A stretch of 25,518 nt of DNA from an uncultured Clostridium sp. Its GTDB lineage: Bacteria > Bacillota > Clostridia > TANB77 > CAG-508. The DNA lies in the NCBI GenBank assembly GCA_946496115.1, contig CAMMFK010000009.1:1-25518 (forward strand), in the 5' to 3' direction. Below, in pieces: positions 14,704-21,275 of this stretch. Both the position numbers and the translations under genes were made by a program. The stretch's first letter is position 1. Every line of letters starts with the position of its first letter. Under the pieces are notes generated by a model. It was given only the letters and a program-made list of their open reading frames with translations, ran no database searches and was not told where the DNA came from.

Positions 14704-15690
14704 TTAAAAAGTTGTACTTAATCGAACGTACTGTAAAGAATCAACTGCACGTTTACTCAGTCTATCAAATTTAAATTCCACACATTCAGCATTAAGAGTT
14801 TCCGTTCTTGTAGAAGACCAATAACTGTCTTTTAAATTGTAGTTTAAATAATTACTACTATTTATTTTTAATTCTCCAGCAAATGCTATTAGTTCCATTT
14901 TTGATGGAACAAACCAATTACTCGAAACCTTATCTTTTATCAATCCCCACATATCATTTGCATTTTGCTCTCCATAGCTTCCGCCTTTGTTCCATTTTTC
15001 TATTGCATTAGCTGTATTTTGTTTTCCCATACCAAATTCTTCCGATGTCCTAAGCGTAACTCCTCCTTGAGCGGCACTGTAATTTCCAGCATACCAAAAA
15101 TGTGTTTTTGAGTCAATATCTTCTAAATCCATTACATAGAACCTTTCATTTCCTGAACTGGTAGCCTTAATTACATCTCTTTTTCCAAAAGGTCCATCAA
15201 AATTTGTCTTTGACACTTGATATTCTTTAAAATTTGTCTCCGTTGGAATTTCATATGATTCTCCCCAAACTCCACTTCCACCTATTGCCAAGTCTGCATA
15301 TATTATTCCATCTGGTGTTTCATCTCCATTTATATCTGCATAGTATCCTACATATTTCTTTTCTTTAGATATCGGACCTCTTACTCCAACGATTCTTTCT
15401 CCTCTAGCATATGCAATTTTTCCTAAAGCTATATCTTCTGCCGTTGCTGTAGCATCATATGTATCTAGTGTTTTTAAAGTCCCAGTAATTCCACCTATTG
15501 TTATTCCTTCTTTTATATAACTCGCTACTAAGTTTGAGTTTGCATTAGCTGTTGTTGCTAAATATCCTTCGCTTGTTATTTGATTTTTGTTACTTATTAT
15601 ATTTGTAGTAACAACTATTGCTAATATAACTACAATTATCAATATAGCTATAAAGCATACTAATTTTTGTTTTTTATTTAATTTCTTCAT
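14704..15690 (-). CDS. Membrane-anchored surface protein with Lcl/DUF1566-like C-terminal domain
   Basis: The 328-residue protein has an N-terminal signal-anchor helix (about 11-32, FIAILIIVVILAIVVTTNII) and an extracytoplasmic body. Next is a segment around 40-105 with TATAEDIALGKIAYARGERI and VGVRG, a motif met repeatedly in phage tail-fibre-like and surface proteins of gut bacteria. The C-terminal part carries W-x-V-P-S-K-x-E-L (NWFVPSKMEL), then DSYWSSTRTET and YVRLS, the layout of the Lcl/DUF1566 domain, which is related to the formylglycine-generating-enzyme/C-type lectin fold. A role in binding or display at the cell surface is inferred. The start at 15690 follows AGAAAGGA. The leader contains a small ORF and a strong hairpin (see 15725-15862). 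Confidence 0.75.
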   Translation of the reverse strand: MKKLNKKQKLVCFIAILIIVVILAIVVTTNIISNKNQITSEGYLATTANANSNLVASYIKEGITIGGITGTLKTLDTYDATATAEDIALGKIAYARGERIVGVRGPISKEKKYVGYYADINGDETPDGIIYADLAIGGSGVWGESYEIPTETNFKEYQVSKTNFDGPFGKRDVIKATSSGNERFYVMDLEDIDSKTHFWYAGNYSAAQGGVTLRTSEEFGMGKQNTANAIEKWNKGGSYGEQNANDMWGLIKDKVSSNWFVPSKMELIAFAGELKINSSNYLNYNLKDSYWSSTRTETLNAECVEFKFDRLSKRAVDSLQYVRLSTTF

Positions 15691-15724
15691 GCTTTCTTTT
15701 CCTTTCTAAACATTTTGTACACTA

Positions 15725-15777
15725 AAAAGCTATGTATGTTAAACAAATTTTAAGTTCGTTTAACATACATAGCTTTT
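15725..15777 (-). terminator. Strong hairpin in the leader, terminator or attenuator
   Basis: GTTTAACATACATAGCTTTT (15758-15777) and AAAAGCTATGTATGTTAAAC (15725-15744) form a perfect 20-bp stem with a 13-nt loop. On the minus strand it ends in TTTTT, as intrinsic terminators do, though the stem is AT-rich. It lies between a promoter (15891-15919) and the coding start of the surface protein (15690), so it could attenuate that gene. Confidence 0.65.
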
Positions 15778-15802
15778 CCTATGTTCACATAAAGTTATTT
15801 TA

Positions 15803-15862
15803 TTAAATCCTACAATATATATATATATATACAGCCCCAAGGCTTTCAGCGTTTTTTGTCAT
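15803..15862 (-). CDS. Candidate 19-residue leader peptide
   Basis: AAAGGAG (15873-15879) is followed after 10 nt by an ATG at 15862 and a short frame, MTKNAESLGAVYIYIYCRI. The consensus promoter at 15891-15919 would start transcription about 5 nt before this SD, so the site is well placed for translation. The codons for YIYIY lie in an uninterrupted AT dinucleotide run (15815-15831), so slippage would change the frame. It may be a leader peptide of an attenuator, but the small size leaves real doubt. Confidence 0.35.
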   Translation of the reverse strand: MTKNAESLGAVYIYIYCRI

Positions 15863-15890
15863 ATATTTCTTACTCCTTTATTTTTTATTT

Positions 15891-15919
15891 ATTATATATC
15901 GAGTAATTTATTTTTTCAA
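15891..15919 (-). promoter_or_regulatory. Sigma-A promoter of the surface protein leader
   Basis: On the minus strand TTGAAA (15914-15919) and a perfect TATAAT (15891-15896) are separated by 17 nt. It lies in the 466-nt divergent region between the surface protein and the thioesterase gene. Confidence 0.7.
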
Positions 15920-16001
15920 TTCAGTTGCATTATTTTTCAATTAAATCAGCTTTCTCCAAAAATATAAATCATAGATTTTTACTTTTATTAACTAAAATTA
16001 T

Positions 16002-16030
16002 ATGACATAATTTTTTAGTTGTGATATAAT
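16002..16030 (+). promoter_or_regulatory. Extended -10 promoter of the acyl-ACP thioesterase gene
   Basis: ATGACA (16002-16007) and TATAAT (16025-16030) are separated by 17 nt, with TGA directly before the -10 (an extended -10). The leader of about 120 nt contains the 10-bp palindrome GTCTTAAGAC (16081-16090) and a weak AATCTT/AAGATT hairpin before a T6 run (16125-16130). Confidence 0.7.
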
Positions 16031-16156
16031 TAGATTATAACTACTTTTTAGTGAATCTAATTTAAACCTAATCAGTTAAGGTCTTAAGACATTATCTGAA
16101 TCTTAGTAAAAAAGATTAGAATACTTTTTTAACATTTAATTTTATAGGAGGCAAAA

Positions 16157-16912
16157 ATGGTATCACAACCCAAATTAGAAAACGGAGTTTTTGAAGATAC
16201 TTATACAACAAGTTTTTCCCAAACTGGAATACATGATGTTTTAACAAATAAATCAATATTATCTATTTTAGAAAATATAGCTGGAAGGCACAGTGCTTAC
16301 GTTCACTTTACATTTTCAGACATTTCAAAATATAACTTAACATGGATTCTTCTAAATTGGAAACTTAAAGTTTTAAAAAGAATAAAAGGAGAAGAAAATA
16401 TTCGAATACAAACTTGGGGTAGAATTGCTACTCGAATATTCGTTTTAAGAGATTTTAAAATATATGATGAACATGGTAATTTATGTGTAATTGCTACTTC
16501 TAAGTGGTGCTTAGTTGATACCACAAAAGGAAAAATTGCAAAAATTCCAGATGATATAGGCGAAATTTATGGAGGATTTCATAATAATTCTGTTTTTGAA
16601 ATTGAGGATGTTCCAAAGTTAACCGAACCAACCTCTAGTCCAATTGCATCAGATACTTATAAAATACGTAGATTCGATTTAGATTTAAATAAGCATGTTC
16701 ATAACTTAAATTATTTAAACATTGCTTATGAACTTTTACCTGAAGATGTCTATGATGGCAATGAATTAAATAACGTAGAAATACTTTATAAAAAGGAATT
16801 AAAATATGGAGATGTAGTTAAATCTTATTTATATAAAGATAATGACGTGTACACTGTTGTTTTAAAAAGCCAAGATGATAGTGTGTTGCATTCAATTATT
16901 AAGTTGTATTAA
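16157..16912 (+). CDS. Acyl-[acyl-carrier-protein] thioesterase (Fat family)
   Basis: The protein has 251 residues and the double hot-dog layout of bacterial acyl-ACP thioesterases, which release free fatty acids from ACP and help set membrane acyl composition. The N-terminal hot-dog covers about 8-130 (LTWILLNWKLK is the helix-to-strand region, then SKWCLVDTTKGK). The C-terminal one begins at about 165. The catalytic D-x-N-x-H pattern is present as Asp176, Asn178 and His180 (RRFDLDLNKHVHNLNYL), with HVHN replacing the more common HVNN. The ATG at 16157 follows GGAGG with a 5-nt spacer. It is transcribed alone, divergent from the surface protein and convergent with gatD. Confidence 0.9.
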   Translation: MVSQPKLENGVFEDTYTTSFSQTGIHDVLTNKSILSILENIAGRHSAYVHFTFSDISKYNLTWILLNWKLKVLKRIKGEENIRIQTWGRIATRIFVLRDFKIYDEHGNLCVIATSKWCLVDTTKGKIAKIPDDIGEIYGGFHNNSVFEIEDVPKLTEPTSSPIASDTYKIRRFDLDLNKHVHNLNYLNIAYELLPEDVYDGNELNNVEILYKKELKYGDVVKSYLYKDNDVYTVVLKSQDDSVLHSIIKLY

Positions 16913-16923
16913 TTTAACCATTA

Positions 16924-16954
16924 TAATAGAGGGCTATGCTCATGCCCTCTATTA
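16924..16954. terminator. Bidirectional terminator between the thioesterase gene and gatD
   Basis: TAATAGAGGGC (16924-16934) pairs perfectly with GCCCTCTATTA (16944-16954) around a 9-nt loop, 12 nt after the thioesterase stop and between convergent genes. The trailing U-tracts are interrupted on both strands. Confidence 0.8.
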
Positions 16955-17002
16955 TTAATCTTACTATAGCTTATTTTGTTTTTACTCGTTTGATATGAAT
17001 TT

Positions 17003-17827
17003 TTATTCATTTTCTCCTAAAAATTTTTCAAGCAACTGCTTTCTACATTTTTCTTCAAAACTATCATCAAGTTTTTCAAGCTCTATTTTTTCATTGTATT
17101 TTCTCTCTAAGCAATAAGAAATAATATAGTCGCTAACCTCTGGATTTTTTGCAAGTAATGGTCCATGAAGATATGTGGCAATTACATTCTCTTTGAAAAA
17201 ACCCTCTTCCGTATCTCCAAATTTATTGCCATTACCATATAAAACTTTGCCAAATGGTGAGTCAATATCAAAAGTTTGTCCACCATGATTTTCGAACCCG
17301 ATTACTTCTGTTTCAACCTTGCTTTCTTCTAAATTATCATTTTTCTCTTCCGTATTATCACTTTGTAAATTTTCTTGATTATTTTTTTCATATCTATTTA
17401 AATTCACTTTTAAAACAATATTACCAATACATCTTTTCTTTCTATCAGGCTCTGCAACTGTATAATAATTAAAGACTTCTAACCCAGGAATAATATTTCC
17501 TTCAACACCTTTATAATATTTTCCAAATAATTGGTAGGCTCCACAAATTAGTAAGAAAAATACACCTTTTTCTACTGCTTCTTTAATATTATCCTTGTAT
17601 TTAACTAAATCTTTTGAAAGTATAGATTGCTCATTATCTGCTCCTCCACCAGCAAAAACTATATCATAAGAAGTAAAATCAGGAGCTTCATCACCAATAC
17701 TATACTTATCTACTATTAAATTAAATCCTCTTTTTTCTAATCTATATTTAAGGACCTGTATATTGCCATAATCCCCGTACAATTCAAGCATATCAGGGTA
17801 CAAATACAATAATTTAATTTCTTTCAT
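17003..17827 (-). CDS. gatD: Lipid II isoglutaminyl synthase, glutaminase subunit GatD
   Basis: This class I (CobB/CobQ-like) glutamine amidotransferase supplies ammonia to MurT, which amidates the D-glutamate of lipid II to D-isoglutamine. The 274 residues contain the nucleophile elbow LLICGAYQL (Cys95) and the catalytic His221 in ATYLHGPLL. AGGGADNEQS (59-68) and FENHGGQT (178-185) are also conserved. Residues about 145-172 are an acidic Asn/Glu-rich insert that accounts for the extra length over the roughly 245 of Staphylococcus GatD. The start at 17827 follows AAAGGAG with a 7-nt spacer. It lies 14 nt after murT and is plainly co-transcribed with it, as in other Gram-positives. Confidence 0.95.
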   Translation of the reverse strand: MKEIKLLYLYPDMLELYGDYGNIQVLKYRLEKRGFNLIVDKYSIGDEAPDFTSYDIVFAGGGADNEQSILSKDLVKYKDNIKEAVEKGVFFLLICGAYQLFGKYYKGVEGNIIPGLEVFNYYTVAEPDRKKRCIGNIVLKVNLNRYEKNNQENLQSDNTEEKNDNLEESKVETEVIGFENHGGQTFDIDSPFGKVLYGNGNKFGDTEEGFFKENVIATYLHGPLLAKNPEVSDYIISYCLERKYNEKIELEKLDDSFEEKCRKQLLEKFLGENE

Positions 17828-17841
17828 TCAATAACTCCTTT

Positions 17842-19170
17842 TTACGTTGTGGACGGACCTTTTTGTAAAATTTCTCTTCTTGTTGGCTGCAAAGCTGTAT
17901 AATTTGCAATTACATATTTTTTTGTGTTGGTTTTATATAAAGCTTGCAGAGCTTCTTTTAAATCTAAATATGGTTCTATTTTATTTGCATCAAATCCACT
18001 TGTTTTTATTCTTATTGCCATATCGTAAGCTCTAGTTCCTGCAGTGACAATTCTAGTTACGTTTTGCACATTAAAATTAATGTCCCATATCCAAGACACA
18101 TCATGTCCATCAGCTGAATTATCATTTAATACAAATAATAATTCTTTTTCTTCTTTGTCTTCATTTAGAGTTCTTAGCGACACATTGGCTCCTGTAGGAT
18201 TTTTTGCTAAGTTTATAATTGTTTCACAGCCATTTATTTTTACATTTTCTGCTCTTCCATTGTCTAACTTAAATGTTTTTATAGCTTCTTTTGCATCTAA
18301 ATCATAAAGTTTAGCCACACTTATAACCGCTGCATAATTATAAATTGTATAGATGTTATTAGCTAAAAATTCATAAGAAATATCTTCTTCTTTAAAAGTT
18401 TTTGCGTCTAAATCTACGTTTTCTACTTTTGTATACAAGTTTTCCTCACCATATCCACATTTTGGGCATTTAAATTTTCCTATATGCGAATATTGATAAT
18501 ACTCATATTCAAGTCTTGTTTTATCAAATGGGCAGAATTTTCCTTCACCAGCTTCGCTTTGCTCTTCAGTTGCATATTTATATTTATCTACACTAAAATA
18601 ATATACATTTTTATTATTTTCGTTTGCTCTCCCTAATCTTGCAACATTTGGGTCATCATTATTTAATACTAAATTGCCATCATAAGTTTTTAAGAACTCA
18701 TTTATTTTTAATATTAAGCTTTCAACTTCTCCATTTCTATCTAGTTGGTCTCTAAAGAAATTTAGAACGACAAGTGTATTTAATGGTATTTTCTTAAAAA
18801 CTATTGGTACATAACTTTCATCTACTTCAAATGTCACAAAATCTGCTTTAATTTTGCCCGTTAATGTACAAGACTTTATTAAGGTTGTAATAATTCCTGT
18901 TTCCATATTATTGCCTTCTCTATTACTTACTACCTTTTTGCCATTCTGCTCTAACATATATCTAATTGCGTTATTTGTTGTTGTTTTTCCATTTGTAGCA
19001 GTTACTGCAATTACTGGGCAATCTATTTTTATACTTTTTAAAATATCTGGGCTTAGTTTCTTTACTATTTTTCCCAACATATTTCCATTATCTTTATGTA
19101 GTATTTTGCATAAAATATTTGCAAAAAAATTCAAAACTTTTGCAAATAATACAACGAATAAATTATACAT
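17842..19170 (-). CDS. murT: Lipid II isoglutaminyl synthase, ligase subunit MurT
   Basis: This Mur-ligase homologue activates the lipid II glutamate with ATP for amidation by ammonia from GatD, on the inner face of the membrane. The 442 residues have the Mur central domain with ATP loop TATNGKTTT (57-65), an FEVDES segment (114-119), the NFFRDQLDR loop (137-145), and a C-terminal domain with NDNSADGHDVSW and YTALQPTRR. Between these is the zinc-ribbon insert specific to MurT. Here it keeps Cys213, Cys235 and Cys238, but the usual second Cys is Asp216 (CPFD). The N-terminal 20 residues are hydrophobic. The start at 19170 follows AAAGGA. It is the first gene of the murT-gatD pair and has its own promoter at 19283-19311. 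Confidence 0.95.
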   Translation of the reverse strand: MYNLFVVLFAKVLNFFANILCKILHKDNGNMLGKIVKKLSPDILKSIKIDCPVIAVTATNGKTTTNNAIRYMLEQNGKKVVSNREGNNMETGIITTLIKSCTLTGKIKADFVTFEVDESYVPIVFKKIPLNTLVVLNFFRDQLDRNGEVESLILKINEFLKTYDGNLVLNNDDPNVARLGRANENNKNVYYFSVDKYKYATEEQSEAGEGKFCPFDKTRLEYEYYQYSHIGKFKCPKCGYGEENLYTKVENVDLDAKTFKEEDISYEFLANNIYTIYNYAAVISVAKLYDLDAKEAIKTFKLDNGRAENVKINGCETIINLAKNPTGANVSLRTLNEDKEEKELLFVLNDNSADGHDVSWIWDINFNVQNVTRIVTAGTRAYDMAIRIKTSGFDANKIEPYLDLKEALQALYKTNTKKYVIANYTALQPTRREILQKGPSTT

Positions 19171-19233
19171 TTTCTATCCTTTTCTAAATTACAATTTTTT
19201 TAACCTTTTCCATCATTTGTCTAAATTTTATAT

Positions 19234-19262
19234 TTGACAAATATACCAAAAGTATGTATAAT
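19234..19262 (+). promoter_or_regulatory. Perfect-consensus promoter on the plus strand with no obvious gene
   Basis: TTGACA (19234-19239) and TATAAT (19257-19262) match the consensus at all 12 positions with a 17-nt spacer. Transcription would start near 19269 and run antisense into the 3' part of hisS. Only a trivial ORF (MKITIL) follows. Confidence 0.55.
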
Positions 19263-19282
19263 AATTATAGGAAATGAAAATA

Positions 19283-19311
19283 ACTATACTATAATTCGCT
19301 AAATAAATCAA
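19283..19311 (-). promoter_or_regulatory. Promoter of murT-gatD
   Basis: On the minus strand TTGATT (19306-19311) and TATAGT (19283-19288) are separated by 17 nt, between the hisS stop and murT. Its start point (about 19276) faces that of the plus-strand promoter (about 19269). Confidence 0.6.
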
Positions 19312-19315
19312 GATA

Positions 19316-20566
19316 TTATAAATTATTTTTCATTACACTAGCAATTTCGTTCAAATTTATTTCTTCAACTTCACCTGTCGCCATATTTTTCAAATTTGCT
19401 TTTCCTGTTTCTATTTCATTATCTCCAATTGTTATAACAAATTTAGATTGTTTTTTGTCTGCATATTTTAGCTGAGCTTTCAAACTTCTTCCAATTATGT
19501 CTTTTTCAGCATAAATGCCGGCCTCTCTTAATTTTTCGACATATTTTGTTGCAAATAAATTTGCTTTATCGCCTATATATGCCACAAATATTTGCATATT
19601 CTTTTCTAAATTTAAATCTTTATTATTTGCTTCAAATACGTTTATTAATCTTTCCATACCTGTTGCAAATCCTATCGCAGGAGTTTTTGGTCCATCTAAC
19701 TCTTCTGCTAGACCATCATATCTTCCTCCACCAAGTACTGTTAATCCATCTATTTTTGATACAAACTCAAAAACAGTTTTTGTATAATAGTCTAATCCTC
19801 TTACTATATTACTATCTACTTTGTACTCAATTCCTAGTTCATTCAACATATTTTTAAGATTTTCAAAATGTGTTTTACATTCTTCGCATAAATAGTCTAA
19901 AATTCTTGGAGCATTTTGATTTAACTTTTTGCAAGTTTCTTCTTTACAATCCAATATTCTCATAGGATTTTTCTCAAATCTAGTTTTGCAAGTATCACAA
20001 TATTTATCTAAATTTGGTCTAATAAAATCTTTTAGAGCCTCTTTATATTCATTTCTGCACTTTGGACATCCTATGCTATTAATATTTAATTCAATATCTT
20101 TAATGTTTAATTCTTCAAAAAATTTAGTACACATTTGAATTATTTCTACATCTGCCATATATGAATCTGACCCAAATAATTCTACACCAATTTGATTGAA
20201 TTCTCTTTGTCTGCCTTTTTGAACATTTTCATATCTATACATAGACATTTTGTACCATAATTTTAGTGGTGATGGTTCGCTTGATAAACCGTCTTCTATG
20301 TATGCTCTAACAACTCCTGCTGTTCCCTCTGGTCTTAAAGCTATTTTTCTTCCACCTTTATCTTCAAAATTGTACATTTCTTTTTGTACAACATCAGTTG
20401 TTTCTCCAACACCTCTTTGAAATAAATCTAAGCTTTCTATTATTGGTGTTCTTATTTCGTTATATCCATATTTTTCAAACAATTCTTTTGCTTTTGCTTC
20501 GATATATTGCCAAGTAACTACTTCTTTTGGCAATATATCTCTAGTACCTTTTAATTTTTGTATCAT
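19316..20566 (-). CDS. hisS: Histidine-tRNA ligase
   Basis: This class II synthetase charges tRNA-His. The ATG at 20566 follows AAAGGAG with a 6-nt spacer and gives the standard N-terminus MIQKLKGTRDILP. The frame is open further upstream but that part is the overlapping hydrolase gene in another frame. The 416 residues fit the family. Motif 2 is around 103-130 (LWYKMSMYRYENVQKGRQREFNQIGVE, in two parts), and the HisA motif is RGLDYYTKTVFEF. The closing GGGRYDGL segment precedes the C-terminal anticodon-binding domain. The start overlaps the 3' end of the hydrolase gene by 26 nt, indicating translational coupling in the recJ-rel-hydrolase-hisS cluster. Confidence 0.97.
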   Translation of the reverse strand: MIQKLKGTRDILPKEVVTWQYIEAKAKELFEKYGYNEIRTPIIESLDLFQRGVGETTDVVQKEMYNFEDKGGRKIALRPEGTAGVVRAYIEDGLSSEPSPLKLWYKMSMYRYENVQKGRQREFNQIGVELFGSDSYMADVEIIQMCTKFFEELNIKDIELNINSIGCPKCRNEYKEALKDFIRPNLDKYCDTCKTRFEKNPMRILDCKEETCKKLNQNAPRILDYLCEECKTHFENLKNMLNELGIEYKVDSNIVRGLDYYTKTVFEFVSKIDGLTVLGGGRYDGLAEELDGPKTPAIGFATGMERLINVFEANNKDLNLEKNMQIFVAYIGDKANLFATKYVEKLREAGIYAEKDIIGRSLKAQLKYADKKQSKFVITIGDNEIETGKANLKNMATGEVEEINLNEIASVMKNNL

Positions 20567-21186
20567 AATTTTCTCCTTTCTCATCACCAATTGTAGTTGC
20601 AATTCCATGTCCCGGATAAACAAAAGTATTTTCTGGTAATGCAAATAATTTTTTTAATGATTTTTTTAATTCTCTAAGATTTCCTGTTGGGAAATCTGTT
20701 CTTCCATATCCCATATACATTAATGTATCACCGGTAAAAACAATTCCTTCTTCCTTACAGTATAAACTTGTTCCATCATTTGTATGTCCGTGGAGTTAAT
20801 ATTACTTCAAGTTCTATTTTTCCAATATGTAAAATGTCTTTATCATCAACTCTTGAATCTACTGTGGTATAAAGTTCTACTCCACTCATACTAGATAAAT
20901 TAATTTCTGGATTATTAATGTTTTCTGCACCTTTTCTACTAATTAATATTTCTCCGCCATAAGTATTTTTAAGCTCTTCTGCTTTTTCAATATGGTCCAT
21001 ATGTGAATGAGTTAAGTATATATATTTTAGCTTTGCATTTAAAATTTTAAGCATTTCTATTATTTTTTCTATGCTTCCACCCGGGTCTATGCATATTGCT
21101 TCTTTTGTTTCTTCATCTTGCATGATATAACAATTGGTGTAATCATTTATTAAACTTGATTTTACTTCAATTTGCTTTAGTATCAT
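20541..21186 (-). pseudogene. Metallo-beta-lactamase-fold hydrolase (glyoxalase II-like), frameshifted
   Basis: Read with one base removed near 20790, this is a complete MBL-fold hydrolase of about 214 residues. It contains the metal site THSHMDH, then TPGHT, FTGDTLM and a final YPGHG...IGDEK, ending at 20541 and overlapping hisS by 26 nt. As given, the first frame breaks at 20776 after ILTPRTYK. The minus strand reads CCACGGACAT where CCAGGACAT would give PGH. The extra base falls inside the metal-ligand motif, and the downstream frame is open and well conserved over its whole length, which favours a sequencing error or a very recent mutation. The start at 21186 follows AAAGGAAA. YcbL-like hydrolases of this type often sit between rel and hisS in Clostridia; the substrate is unproven. 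Confidence 0.88.
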
Positions 21187-21275
21187 GATTTTCCTTTCTT
21201 TAGTTTCTACTTATCATTTATCTTTTTATACTTTAATTGAATCTTCATTATATGATTCTGCTTTGCTATATTTCA

